A DNA stretch of 64,000 nucleotides from positions 1,860,001-1,924,000 of the forward strand of contig NZ_AP014938.1 of assembly GCF_001548235.1 (NCBI RefSeq). The letters run 5' to 3'. This document shows positions 19,850 through 28,822 of this stretch, piece after piece; within the stretch, counting starts at the first letter, position 1, and each line of letters starts with the position of its first letter. The notes beneath the pieces were generated by a model. That model was not told the DNA's origin. It ran no database searches and saw only the letters and a list, made by a program, of their open reading frames with translations. The stretch comes from Rothia mucilaginosa. Its GTDB lineage: Bacteria; Actinomycetota; Actinomycetes; Actinomycetales; Micrococcaceae. The position numbers were made by a program, and so were the translations under genes.

Positions 19850-20704
19850 TTAAAGGTTGTCACCATTAGAATTGCCGCCATTACCGGAGTTGCCGGAGTT
19901 ACCGGAATCACCAGCATTACCGCCGTTAGCGGCACCACCGGAACCGCCACCATTCTTAGGCTGAGCCGAAGCCTGCGCCTCATACTCATCCTGAATAGTC
20001 AAAGTCCAATCATTATCGTGGCGCACACCGGTAACCACCAGGCCACGCTCAGTGCGGCGAACCTTCTCAGACATCTCCGCAGGAGCGCCATCAACCACAA
20101 CGGTTGGACCCAAATCAATCACCAGGTCGAAAGTCCACTGCACGCTCTTCTTCACCAGAGTCGGAACAGCAGTGAACGCAGACATCGTCACCTTCGGCGA
20201 AACAAACCAGTCACGCGCCTGAGAGCTCTCATTCGACTCATCCATGAACGAAGAGAACGAGGCAATGAACTTCTCGTCAGCCTTCGACTCACGCAGCGGA
20301 GCCGCATCACCGGTCAACACCAGGTAGTTAATCGCCGCATACACGAACGCAATCGAATCGTACAGGCCCTGCACCGAGTTCTCCGAAGCGCTCGCCGGGC
20401 GCTTGGGCACCGGCACGTTCTGCGCGGGAGCAGAGTCGGTCGCCGGAACGAAAGTGCCCTTCTTCTCATAGTTATCGAAGGTGACCTCGCCGCTAAAGTC
20501 AGTGCGCGCAGAAGCCGAGGGAGACATCTGAGGGGTATCCGCATCAGCATTCTCGGTGGTGGACGAAGAACCACCGCAGGCAACCAGCAGGGCGCTCAAC
20601 GACACGCCTGCAACGCCCGCACCGGCGTAACGCAGAGCAGAACGGCGGCTGATGCCGGTAGCGGAACCATTAGAAAGCCCAGAGGTCAAAGGGAAAAGCG
20701 CCAC
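19850..20704 (-). CDS. Lipoprotein paralogue 3 of 5
   Basis: A 284-aa lipoprotein. The GTG at 20704 is chosen as start because GAAAGG lies six bases ahead; a longer frame to 20848 lacks a ribosome site. The leader has GISRRSALRYAG (twin-arginine-like) and lipobox LVAC. A short linker leads to the shared domain with APAQNVPVP, NSVQGLYDSIAFVYAAINYL, TGD and DWFVSPKVTM. The C-terminus ends in a tail of short GNSGN-type Gly/Asn repeats. The linker is shorter than in paralogue 1 and the tail different, so the low-complexity parts evolve faster than the core. Function unknown; the domain packing suggests a small ligand- or partner-binding fold on the cell surface, which is inference. Confidence 0.8.
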   Translation of the reverse strand: MALFPLTSGLSNGSATGISRRSALRYAGAGVAGVSLSALLVACGGSSSTTENADADTPQMSPSASARTDFSGEVTFDNYEKKGTFVPATDSAPAQNVPVPKRPASASENSVQGLYDSIAFVYAAINYLVLTGDAAPLRESKADEKFIASFSSFMDESNESSQARDWFVSPKVTMSAFTAVPTLVKKSVQWTFDLVIDLGPTVVVDGAPAEMSEKVRRTERGLVVTGVRHDNDWTLTIQDEYEAQASAQPKNGGGSGGAANGGNAGDSGNSGNSGNGGNSNGDNL

Positions 20705-20975
20705 GGAGTACCTTTCGAGTGAGAATCTCAGGTGAGAGACGAGTGAGAGTGCGCCTCGACGAGCGGATATCACACACGGATACCCCTCTAGAGACAGTCC
20801 TAAGTATAACGCGCCCCCGCCTTCACACCCGTGCGTACCACCGCTCAAATGAGCGTGATATGCCGCCCATCAGCGAACTTACCGCAACCAGCGGCAACAG
20901 CGCACCGAGGGGCGCAGGGCATAGCGAAGGAGAGGACGCGTTCATCGTCTATAGGGATTGTCTATAGGGGAGGGG

Positions 20976-22118
20976 CTACTGGGCACCCCCGGCAGGAGTA
21001 GCATCTCCACCGGCGGCACCGGGATCAGGAGCACCGGGATCAGGAGCGCCGGGAGCTACGCTCGGCTGAGCCGTCGCAGCGGCAGGCTGAGTCGCCACAG
21101 GCTGCGCGGTAGCTGCAGGCGCCTGGGTAGCGGCAGGCTGAGGAGCCTGTGCGCCACCATTCTGGGAGCCAGTGTACTGTCGTGCGCCGCCGTTTTGGGT
21201 ACCACCATTTTGGGCGCCACCGTTCTGTGCCGCACCATTATTTGCAGTACCCTGCGCGGCACCGTTACCCGAAGTATTCGCGCCGGTGTTCGCGCCGCCA
21301 TTAGCCGCCACGGTGCTGTCATCAGTCACCGTCGGAGTGTAAGTCGACGAAGGATGCGCGCGCGGAGTCTGCGTCGGCTTCGGAGTCAACGCGGGATCAT
21401 ACTGCTGAGGCGAAATCACGACCCAGCGCTTCGCCTCCTCATCGTACTCAGCGTACAGAGCCTTAATCTCCGGGGCCTCAGTGTCCTCCAGCGGCTTGGT
21501 GGTGTTCGTCGCCTTCTCAACCTGCAGGCCGTGCGCCTGCGTTACGGTGCACGCCCACGAATACTTAGTACCGCGGGTCGTCGGCTGCTTATCGGTCAGG
21601 CGGAACGTCCACTCGCCACCCACTAGCCAGTTCGTGCCAGTCGCATAGAACGCACGCAACTTCTCCAACGCCGCACGGTCGGTAGAGTTCTGCGCCTGAA
21701 CCACCTGCAAAGCCGGACCGGGATCACCGGTCATGCGGGCGTAATTCACCGCCGCCGCAAAATACGCGAAAGTGGCGCGCAGGCTACGGGCGTTCTTCTC
21801 GTACATGCTCTCATCCTCAACGGGGATGGGTACGGCGCTCGCCTTAGAATCCACGCTTGCCGGGCCGGCGGTCGGCTCAATCGTGTAGACCTGACCGGTC
21901 TCCGGGTCGGTGCTACTCATCGGGGCTGCGCCATGACCGGGAACGTACTTGGTCCACTTCAGCTCGCCCGACAGGTTATCGTAGGCACCCGCAATCGAAG
22001 CGGAAGCAGTGGGGGAGGCGGTCGCCTCCTCAGTCTTTTTGGAACCGCAAGCGGCAAGCATCGCACCCAGGGCGGCAGTGCCCGTGAGCGCAATAAAGTG
22101 GCGGCGGCTGTGAATCAT
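20976..22118 (-). CDS. Lipoprotein paralogue 4 of 5
   Basis: A 380-aa lipoprotein, the longest of the set. The leader (HSRRHFIALTG) ends in lipobox LAAC. The shared domain is more diverged: the proline segment is VPIPVEDE, followed by NARSLRATFAYFAAAVNYARMTGD and NWLVGGEWTF. After the domain comes a tail of about 110 residues built from NGGAQ-like repeats and then Ala/Pro/Gln repeats, a possible wall-spanning or hydrophilic spacer. AAGGGG precedes ATG 22118, and the start context GATCACTATG resembles that of paralogue 1, which supports common descent by duplication. Function unknown. Confidence 0.8.
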   Translation of the reverse strand: MIHSRRHFIALTGTAALGAMLAACGSKKTEEATASPTASASIAGAYDNLSGELKWTKYVPGHGAAPMSSTDPETGQVYTIEPTAGPASVDSKASAVPIPVEDESMYEKNARSLRATFAYFAAAVNYARMTGDPGPALQVVQAQNSTDRAALEKLRAFYATGTNWLVGGEWTFRLTDKQPTTRGTKYSWACTVTQAHGLQVEKATNTTKPLEDTEAPEIKALYAEYDEEAKRWVVISPQQYDPALTPKPTQTPRAHPSSTYTPTVTDDSTVAANGGANTGANTSGNGAAQGTANNGAAQNGGAQNGGTQNGGARQYTGSQNGGAQAPQPAATQAPAATAQPVATQPAAATAQPSVAPGAPDPGAPDPGAAGGDATPAGGAQ

Positions 22119-22327
22119 AGTGATCCCCTTGAATGTGCTGTGATGCGGAAGTATCGGTGATAAGTGAAGAGCTCACACCCTAATCCTCAGCCTAACATCA
22201 CGCCCCTCACAGGAGGGCGCGAAGCAGTCACCCGCGGGGCGGGTAGACACGCATTGAGGCGAAAATGGGCGGACCTCATCTAGCCCTAGCCTATAGATTT
22301 CGCGCGTGGCACACAAATAAAAGCCCT

Positions 22328-22377
22328 CATCCGTGCCTCATATCACCCAATATGACGGGATCTTTGAGGCACGGATG
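22328..22377 (-). terminator. Terminator of lipoprotein paralogue 5
   Basis: CATCCGTGCCTCA (22328-22340) pairs perfectly with TGAGGCACGGATG (22365-22377). On the minus strand a GGGCTTTTATTTG tail follows. It lies 11 bases after the stop codon of paralogue 5. Confidence 0.85.
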
Positions 22378-22387
22378 CAAAGAAGCT

Positions 22388-23266
22388 TTAGGCTGAACCT
22401 CGAATATAACGAGCCGCCTTAGAAGAGGTACTCGCATTCGGGGTCGGCTGCGCGCTCGGAGTATTCGTGGACGGTTCAGGGTTAGCCGCAGGGGTGGCGG
22501 TAGCACTCGGGGAAGACTTCGGATCCTCCAGCATCTGCCAGCCCTCTGCGCCAAAGTAGACGTAAGCGTCCGCCTTCTGATTACTGCCGTAGATACCGGT
22601 GAGCTGCTCACGCTGACGGGTCTCATGGTTGAACAGGAACGCGTTCTCATCCACCTTCAGGGTTGCCTTCCAGCAGTAGACGTCCTGCTCGGTGGCGGGC
22701 ACCGGCTGCGGGGAGCTCAGGTTAATGCACATGGGGTGGTTGTTCTTAGAGACCAGCCAGCCGATGTTGTAGCGGTAGATATCGCGGTACATCTGCGCCA
22801 TGTTGCTGAAGTGCTCCTGGCCGGGCAGATTCATGAAGGGGTCGGTGTCGCCGGTGAGGAGCATATAGTTCTGCGCCGCACCCCAGTACTGCAGGAAAGC
22901 GTGCAGGCCCTCAACGGTGCGCTCTTTAGCTTCCGGGGGCATGGTGGGGCGGGGGACATTAATGGCTCGGTGGCTCAGGGTGCCGTTCGAAAAATCGCCG
23001 GAACGCTCAAAGAACTGATCCGGCAGAATAGCCGGTCCGCGACCATCCAGAGCCGACGCAGGCAGAGGCTCGGCCTGCGTAATACTGCGCGTGGTGGTTG
23101 CAGCTTTGGTCTGGGTGCTCTGAGGCGCCGGTGCGGCGTCAGCCGGAGAAGATTCGGAGAGCGGTTGAGGGCGAGAAACGACGGGGCTGCAGGCGCTTGC
23201 GAGTGCACTCAATGCTGCTCCGGAAGAAAGAGCAAGAAGATGGCGACGTGACAGCGAACCGAACAT
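22388..23266 (-). CDS. Lipoprotein paralogue 5 of 5
   Basis: A 292-aa lipoprotein. The start at ATG 23266 follows GAAAGG by six bases; the longer frame to 23416 has none and lacks a signal sequence at its end. The leader SLSRRHLLALS ends near lipobox ASAC. The shared domain appears as AINVPRPTMP, RTVEGLHAFLQYWGAAQNYMLLTGD and GWLVSKNNHP. It contains two Cys (HPMC, YCWKA) that the other paralogues do not all have. The C-terminus is a short Pro/Ser/Thr tail. It has its own terminator and is the most upstream member of the row. Function unknown. Confidence 0.8.
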   Translation of the reverse strand: MFGSLSRRHLLALSSGAALSALASACSPVVSRPQPLSESSPADAAPAPQSTQTKAATTTRSITQAEPLPASALDGRGPAILPDQFFERSGDFSNGTLSHRAINVPRPTMPPEAKERTVEGLHAFLQYWGAAQNYMLLTGDTDPFMNLPGQEHFSNMAQMYRDIYRYNIGWLVSKNNHPMCINLSSPQPVPATEQDVYCWKATLKVDENAFLFNHETRQREQLTGIYGSNQKADAYVYFGAEGWQMLEDPKSSPSATATPAANPEPSTNTPSAQPTPNASTSSKAARYIRGSA

Positions 23267-23854
23267 ACGCAACCTTTCGCAAGAGTAAAGACGGGCAGGC
23301 AATAACGGGTAGCTCGGATGCAGTGAACCCCAACGGCAATAAATTTTGCATGCAGTTGCGTGAGGGGTCGGTGAGCGTTCCCGATGTGTGGCATACCGCG
23401 GTGAGTACGGATGCAATAGAAAGGGCAGGCCAGAAGCCTCCTGAAGGAATCGGTGTGGTTATGACCTGCCTGGTTGTCGTGCTCAACGATTCTAAGCGTA
23501 CTTTTAGGTTCGAAAAGACCATATCTACCCCTGAGCGTAAAAAGTTATCAAATCTTAATATTTGCCCGTTTTATGCGGGTTATAAAACGTACCAATGTGT
23601 TTGGGATAACCGCATTAAAATCTGATGTTTCCCCTAGAAACTTAGGGATTTTTCAATCTTTTCTTGAGTGAATCAAACTCATATTGGAGTTATCGCACCA
23701 CAACTCAAAGGTACTAAAACAACCCCTCAGAGTTGTTCGAACAACCCTCAAAAATACCCCAGTGCGAGCCCCCAAACTCCCCGCAGTCGCAACGTGCCCA
23801 CCACAACGCCCACACATGGCATGAAGCGGCTTCACCCTATGGGACAATAGCGCT
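23267..23854. other. AT-rich divergent intergenic region
   Basis: About 590 bases between the lipoprotein row (minus) and the GTPase pair (plus), with clearly lower GC than either side. No gene is supported. It has an inverted repeat CGTTTTAT/ATAAAACG at 23567-23589, a small CCCTA/TAGGG hairpin at 23632-23647 followed by TTTTT, and the palindrome listed separately. Promoters for both flanks must lie here. Confidence 0.5.
23732..23745. promoter_or_regulatory. 14-bp palindrome upstream of the GTPase operon
   Basis: GTTGTTCGAACAAC is a perfect palindrome about 110 bases before the GTPase start, flanked by two copies of an ACAACCcCTCA-like sequence. It contains GTTCGAAC but lacks the four-base spacer of a mycobacterial-type SOS box, so LexA control is not claimed. 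Confidence 0.4.
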
Positions 23855-25777
23855 GTGACTACCACCGACTATGCGCAGCTCAAAGCAGCTCGCGAACTGC
23901 TCACTCGAATCCCCCTCCCGCTCGACGTAGAACCCGGCGAAACCCCCGGCACCCCCTACACCGTCACCCACGACGGCACCGCCTCCGCGCGCACCCTGCT
24001 CGCCGCCATGGCACGCCAACTCGACGACTACATCCTGCCGCGCAGCGCCAGCGTCGACAACCCCCTCACCATCGTGGTCGGAGGCTCCACCGGCGCCGGC
24101 AAATCCACCCTCGTCAACACCCTGCTCGGTGAACCGCTCACCCAGTCCGGCGCGATTCGACCCACCACCCGCCACCCCGTACTACTGCACCGTGCAGAAG
24201 ATGAGGCGGCACTGTCACCCGAACGCTTCCTACCCACCCTGCCGCGCACCCGCACCTCCGGCATGAACGCCGGATCGCAGGCACTACCCGGCCTCGACCC
24301 GAAGATTGCGCGCGCCCTCATCCCTATTACTACCTCGGCGCTACCGCAGGGCATTGCGCTCATTGACGCACCCGATATCGACTCCGTCTCCGAGGAAAAC
24401 CGCACCCTCGCCAAGGAGCTACTCTCCGCCGCCGACCTGTGGCTCTTCGTCACCACCGCCAACCGCTACGCCGATGCCGTGCCCTGGGAACTGCTCCACG
24501 AAGCAGCTGCACGCTCCATCGCCATCGCCGTGGTGCTCAACCGCGTACCCGAAGGCGACGAAGAGGCCATCGAAAACGACCTGCGACGCATGCTCGACGA
24601 GGCCGGAATCCACGCCATACTGATTCACACCGTCACCGAACAGCCGCGCGACGAAAACGGCATGCTCGCACCCGTCAGCCTCGCCCCGCTGACCCTGTGG
24701 ATCCGCGAACTCGGCGCCGACGCACCTGCCCGCGCCGCCATCGCCCGGCAGACCCTCGCCGGTGCCGTCGAAACCCTCGCCGGTAACCTGCAGGTGCTCG
24801 CCGCAGAACAGGCACGCCAGCAGGCGGCGCACCAGTCGCTCGCCAGCATCGCCGCCGAAGAGTACGAGGAGGCGCTGACCACCATCGACGGCGCCCTCTC
24901 CGACGGCTCCTTGCTGCGCGGCGAAGTGCTCTCGCGCTGGCACGACTTCGTGGGAACCGGCGACTTCTTCCGCTCCCTCGACAGCACCATCGGTCGCCTG
25001 CGCGACCGCGTCGGCTCCGCACTGCGCGGTCAGCCCGCTGCCGCCCAGAAGGTAGAAGACGCCCTCGAAAGCGGCATCCACGCCGTCGTGCTGGATGCAG
25101 CCGCCCGCGCCTCCGAAAACACCCGCACCCGCTGGCGTGCCAGCCGCGCCGGACGCTCCCTGCTGGCGCGCCTTGATGCGCCGCAGGCTGTCCCTGCCGC
25201 GCCGCAGGCTGTCTCAGCTGCGGTCGAACAGATTACAGACGGCGAAGCGAAGGGCGAGGTGCAGTCCGCCGAGGATATCTTCTCCGCAGCTGTTGCTGAG
25301 CAGATTCGCCTCTGGCAGGGTTCCGTGCTCGAAATGATCCGAGAAGAAGGCGCCGACAAGCGCAAACGCGCCCGCTTCCTCTCCCTGGGCGTGAACGCCG
25401 CCGCCGTGATGCTCATGGTCGCCGCGTTCAGCCTCACCGGCGGCATTACCGGTATTGAGGCGGGTATTGCGGGCGGTAGCGGCGTGGTCGGCACCAAGCT
25501 GCTCGAGTCCATCTTCGGTGAGGATGCGGTGCGCCGCATGGCAACCCGCGCCCGCACCGACCTGCTCGAGCGCATGGCGAATCTGCTCACCGAGCACGCT
25601 CAGCCCTTCACCGCCGTACTGGAAGAAACCGACCCGCAGGCTGACGCCGAGGACATTCACCGCGCCGCCGAGCAGGTGCAGAAAATCGCCGCAGAAATGA
25701 GTGCTCAGAGCCAGGCTGCCCAGGCAAAGAGCGCACAGACACAGGGCGCACAGACCCCCTGGTCGGCTACGGCATAG
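23855..25777 (+). CDS. Dynamin-like GTPase A
   Basis: A 640-aa large GTPase. The G domain is near the N-terminus: P-loop GGSTGAGKSTLVN (about residues 75-87), a switch with RPTTRHP, G3 as IDAPDIDS, and a G4-like NRVPEGD where the usual N/TKxD is altered. It is followed by long Ala/Glu/Arg-rich helices and a short hydrophobic segment (about 510-545), then more helix. This build fits bacterial dynamin-like or YfjP-type membrane GTPases such as the Streptomyces DynA/DynB pair. GACAAT six bases before GTG 23855 and the lack of a ribosome site suggest a leaderless message. It is followed after 72 bases by a second GTPase, and the two probably act together on membranes. The role is inferred. Confidence 0.8.
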   Translation: MTTTDYAQLKAARELLTRIPLPLDVEPGETPGTPYTVTHDGTASARTLLAAMARQLDDYILPRSASVDNPLTIVVGGSTGAGKSTLVNTLLGEPLTQSGAIRPTTRHPVLLHRAEDEAALSPERFLPTLPRTRTSGMNAGSQALPGLDPKIARALIPITTSALPQGIALIDAPDIDSVSEENRTLAKELLSAADLWLFVTTANRYADAVPWELLHEAAARSIAIAVVLNRVPEGDEEAIENDLRRMLDEAGIHAILIHTVTEQPRDENGMLAPVSLAPLTLWIRELGADAPARAAIARQTLAGAVETLAGNLQVLAAEQARQQAAHQSLASIAAEEYEEALTTIDGALSDGSLLRGEVLSRWHDFVGTGDFFRSLDSTIGRLRDRVGSALRGQPAAAQKVEDALESGIHAVVLDAAARASENTRTRWRASRAGRSLLARLDAPQAVPAAPQAVSAAVEQITDGEAKGEVQSAEDIFSAAVAEQIRLWQGSVLEMIREEGADKRKRARFLSLGVNAAAVMLMVAAFSLTGGITGIEAGIAGGSGVVGTKLLESIFGEDAVRRMATRARTDLLERMANLLTEHAQPFTAVLEETDPQADAEDIHRAAEQVQKIAAEMSAQSQAAQAKSAQTQGAQTPWSATA

Positions 25778-25849
25778 TTAAGGGCAGCGCGCTCAACCGC
25801 CTGTCAGCAGATAACCCACACCGCGCACCACAGACGAAGAAAACGCACT

Positions 25850-27730
25850 ATGACTACCCCCGAGAACAAACCTGAGAACAAAGCCGCTGAGCGCCATACC
25901 GAACGAGGCGCCGCCCCGGGCACCACCCCCGCCGTGGCGACCTCGCCCTTCGCGCGCTCCGTCGCATCCCTGAAGGAAGCCATCAGCTACGGTGAAGGAC
26001 GAGTCCCCGAAACCGTCCTGCTCGACGCCGCCGAAACCCTCGAACGCCTTAGCCAGCGCCGCGAACTCTCCACCGAACACACCGTCATCGGTTTCTTCGG
26101 CGCGACCGGCAGCGGCAAATCCACCCTCTTCAACGCCATCGCCGGGCAGAATATTGCCCTCTCCGCACCCACGCGCCCGACCACCTCCACCGTGCAGGCG
26201 GCAATCTGGGAGGCAGAAGGCAGCGAAGAGCTACTCGACTGGCTCGGCATTGACAAGCGCGTCTACCCGCAAACTCAGGCGCTCACCGCCGAAGGAGAAG
26301 CAACCGAGGGTAACGGGGCTGGCGGGGGAGTAGCGGCACCCAACGCCGTCACCGAACCCGCACCTGGACTCTTCAACCGCATCCGCCGAGCCGTCGGCGG
26401 ACGCGGCGAAATGCGCACCCGCACCGGCGGACTCATCCTGCTGGACATGCCCGACTTCGACTCGGTCACCACCACCAACCGCGACCTCGCCGCCCGCATG
26501 ATGCGCTACGTGGACGTGCTCGTCTGGGTCGTCGACCCCCAAAAATACGCCGACGCCGTCATCCACCGCGACTTCATGGTGCCGCTTGCCGCCTCCGGTG
26601 CGCAGGCGCTCTGCGTGCTCAACCAAGCGGACAAGCTCGCACCCGCCGAAGTACCCGCCGTGCTCGCCTCCCTCACCCGCCTGCTCCAGGCTGAGGGTAC
26701 TGATGCGCACCTGCTCGCCGCACCCATCGCCGTTTCCGCCCGAACCGGTGAGGGTATCGAGGTGCTCCGAGACCTGCTCGCCCAGGTAGCCGCCGCCAAG
26801 AGCCTGTCCTTGCAACGAACCGACGCGCAGTTGCACGCCACCGCCTCCCAGCTGCGCACCTACGCCGGGGGAGAGGGCACAGTGCTCGCCGGAGCCTACG
26901 CCCTCGAGGCGGAACGGAAGCTCGTGCAGGCATGCTACACCTCCAGCCATGCCGAGCAGGTTTTGCAGGCGGCAACCGCCTCCTACCGCCGCGCGGCGGG
27001 TCAGCACACCGGCTGGATTCTCACCCGCTGGATGAGCCGACTGAAGGCCGACCCCCTGCGCCGCCTGCACCTGGGACAGCAGGACGAGAAGAAGAGCGAA
27101 TCCAAGGCTGAGAAGTTCGAGGGAATGCTCGGCCCCGATAGCGAGAATGCACCCGAGCTGGTGGCATCCTCACTACCTCCGCTGAGCGCCGCACAGAAGG
27201 CGGGCATGGCAAACGCCGTGCGCCAGTACAGCAAGCAGATGGCGAACCGCATCGACGAACCCTGGAAGCGCAGCATGAAGGAAGCCGCCCTCTCCCGCGA
27301 GGCAGAGCTACCCGACCTGCTCGAACGCGATATGGTGCGCATCGACTACGGTCTGGGCCGCACCCGCGCCCCCTGGGTCATCTTCAACGCCCTACAGTGG
27401 ATTGCGCTACTCAGCGCCCTGGTGGGTGTCGCCTGGCTGACCCTGATCTCCGGCATGGCGTACCTGCAGATTCAGCTACCGCCCGCCCCGACCCCCGAAG
27501 GCTCCCCGGTACCCCTGCCGACCCTGCTTCTGCTGCTGGGCGTATTGCTTGGTATCGCCTCGGCGGGCGTGGGCAGGCTACTCACCGCGATGGGCTCACG
27601 CTACTACGCACGCAAACTGCGGGGCCGTCTGCAGACCGGCGTGGAGAAGGCAGTACAGACCTGCGTGGTCGCACCGATACAGCAGGAGGCAAAGCGCCTG
27701 AACGCATACCGCAAGGCGCTGGACATCTAG
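25850..27730 (+). CDS. Dynamin-like GTPase B with C-terminal membrane segments
   Basis: A 626-aa partner of the preceding gene. It has P-loop GATGSGKSTLFNA, the switch Thr in APTRPTTST, G3 LLDMPDFDS and G4 NQADKL, so GTP binding is expected to be standard here. Unlike GTPase A it has two strong membrane spans near the end (WIALLSALVGVAWLTLIS, about 525-545, and LPTLLLLLGVLLGIAS, about 560-580), then a basic helix. Together the pair has one soluble/peripheral and one membrane-embedded subunit, as described for Streptomyces DynA/DynB in septation and IniA-type proteins in mycobacteria. The ribosome site is weak. A strong terminator follows the gene. The function (division, vesiculation or membrane stress) cannot be decided from sequence. 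Confidence 0.82.
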   Translation: MTTPENKPENKAAERHTERGAAPGTTPAVATSPFARSVASLKEAISYGEGRVPETVLLDAAETLERLSQRRELSTEHTVIGFFGATGSGKSTLFNAIAGQNIALSAPTRPTTSTVQAAIWEAEGSEELLDWLGIDKRVYPQTQALTAEGEATEGNGAGGGVAAPNAVTEPAPGLFNRIRRAVGGRGEMRTRTGGLILLDMPDFDSVTTTNRDLAARMMRYVDVLVWVVDPQKYADAVIHRDFMVPLAASGAQALCVLNQADKLAPAEVPAVLASLTRLLQAEGTDAHLLAAPIAVSARTGEGIEVLRDLLAQVAAAKSLSLQRTDAQLHATASQLRTYAGGEGTVLAGAYALEAERKLVQACYTSSHAEQVLQAATASYRRAAGQHTGWILTRWMSRLKADPLRRLHLGQQDEKKSESKAEKFEGMLGPDSENAPELVASSLPPLSAAQKAGMANAVRQYSKQMANRIDEPWKRSMKEAALSREAELPDLLERDMVRIDYGLGRTRAPWVIFNALQWIALLSALVGVAWLTLISGMAYLQIQLPPAPTPEGSPVPLPTLLLLLGVLLGIASAGVGRLLTAMGSRYYARKLRGRLQTGVEKAVQTCVVAPIQQEAKRLNAYRKALDI

Positions 27731-27762
27731 CCGAACCGTCCGGCAGACTCAAAGCGCGCACA

Positions 27763-27806
27763 GAAGAATCCCTCCCCACCTCAATCGAGGCGGGGAGGGA
27801 TTCTTC
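27763..27806. terminator. Terminator between the GTPase operon and the IclR gene
   Basis: GAAGAATCCCTCCCC (27763-27777) pairs with GGGGAGGGATTCTTC (27792-27806), with inner CCTC/GAGG. It stands between convergent genes and probably serves both. Confidence 0.85.
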
Positions 27807-27831
27807 CATTAAATCTATACGCTACTGAAGC

Positions 27832-28728
27832 TTAGTCTTCGTCAGAAGCCTCAGCGCACGGCGCCTGCTGAGACGCCGCAAGCTCACGCAGACCGTCCGT
27901 AATCGCCTGAGCAGCCTTAACGACCAGCTCGGGGTAGTTGCGGTTCGGCTGGCGGGTCATGCGGTCAATCGGGCCCGAAATGGACACAGCCGCAATGACC
28001 TTGCCGCCGGGGGCACGCACCGGAGCAGAAACCGAGGCGGTACCGCGCTCGCGCTCACCCACGGACTGCGCCCAGCCGATGCGGCGCACAGCCGCGAGCA
28101 TGGCGGCGCTGAAGTGCGCATCGCGCAGACCTTCAACAATGCGATTTTGGTCTTCCCACGCGAGCAGAACCTGGGCGGCGGAACCAGCCTGCATGGACAG
28201 CTGGGTACCGACCGGAATAGATTCGTGCATGCCGGAGGGGCGCGGAGCGGTCGCAACGCACACGCGCCAGTCGCCCTGGCGGCGGTACAGCTGGGTGGAC
28301 TCGTCAGCTTCGAGGCTGAGCTTCTGCAGAATCGGGTCTGCCACGGTGATGAGCTCGTCAGCAATGGTTGCGGATGCGAGTTCGGTCAGACGGGGGCCGA
28401 GCATGAAGCGTCCCTGCACGTCGCGGGCTACGAGGCGGTGGTGTGCCAGTGCCACGGCGAGGCGGTGCGCGGTGGGGCGCGCCAGACCGGTTGCCTTGAC
28501 GAGGTCGCCCAGGGATACGGGTCCTGCCTCGAGGCAATCAAGGATGAGGGTCGCCTTGTCGAGCACGCCAACGCCGGAGGAGCCGTGGGAGTGTACCTCT
28601 ACCATCTGCTCGTCGGCGGCCATGTGTTCGGGCGGCTTGACGGGGTCGACAATCGGTGCGTTGTGGTGTGTGGATGCGTTGGGGTGACGCATTCCGTGTG
28701 CGTTAAAACGTGAGGCGGAAGGAGTCAT
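27832..28728 (-). CDS. IclR-family regulator, probable LtbR/NdgR-type control of leuCD
   Basis: A 298-aa transcription factor. After an unstructured His/Pro-rich N-terminal 50 residues comes the winged-helix domain (GVLDKATLILDCLEAGPVSL to GRFMLG), then the effector domain of IclR proteins. Divergent placement from leuC matches the IclR-type LtbR (Corynebacterium) and NdgR (Streptomyces), which repress or tune leuCD and other amino-acid genes. TAGAAT lies six bases before ATG 28728 with no ribosome site, so the message is probably leaderless. A dyad covers this -10, which suggests autoregulation. The family is certain; the specific target is inferred from position. Confidence 0.88.
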   Translation of the reverse strand: MTPSASRFNAHGMRHPNASTHHNAPIVDPVKPPEHMAADEQMVEVHSHGSSGVGVLDKATLILDCLEAGPVSLGDLVKATGLARPTAHRLAVALAHHRLVARDVQGRFMLGPRLTELASATIADELITVADPILQKLSLEADESTQLYRRQGDWRVCVATAPRPSGMHESIPVGTQLSMQAGSAAQVLLAWEDQNRIVEGLRDAHFSAAMLAAVRRIGWAQSVGERERGTASVSAPVRAPGGKVIAAVSISGPIDRMTRQPNRNYPELVVKAAQAITDGLRELAASQQAPCAEASDED

Positions 28729-28732
28729 TCTT

Positions 28733-28751
28733 ATATTCTATCTCAGAATAT
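28733..28751. promoter_or_regulatory. Dyad over the IclR gene promoter
   Basis: ATATTCT and AGAATAT form a perfect 7-bp inverted repeat with a five-base centre. It overlaps the minus-strand -10 TAGAAT, a position that would block transcription of the regulator gene. Confidence 0.5.
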
Positions 28752-28822
28752 GAAAGATACCCCGGACTTCATGGACTCTTTTGGGTGCAGAGCTGAAGAT
28801 GGAATCACCCCCTACGGGATAA

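Noticed and set aside
23732..23745. LexA/SOS box
   Set aside because: The palindrome lacks the four-base spacer of the TCGAAC-n4-GTTCGA-type site.
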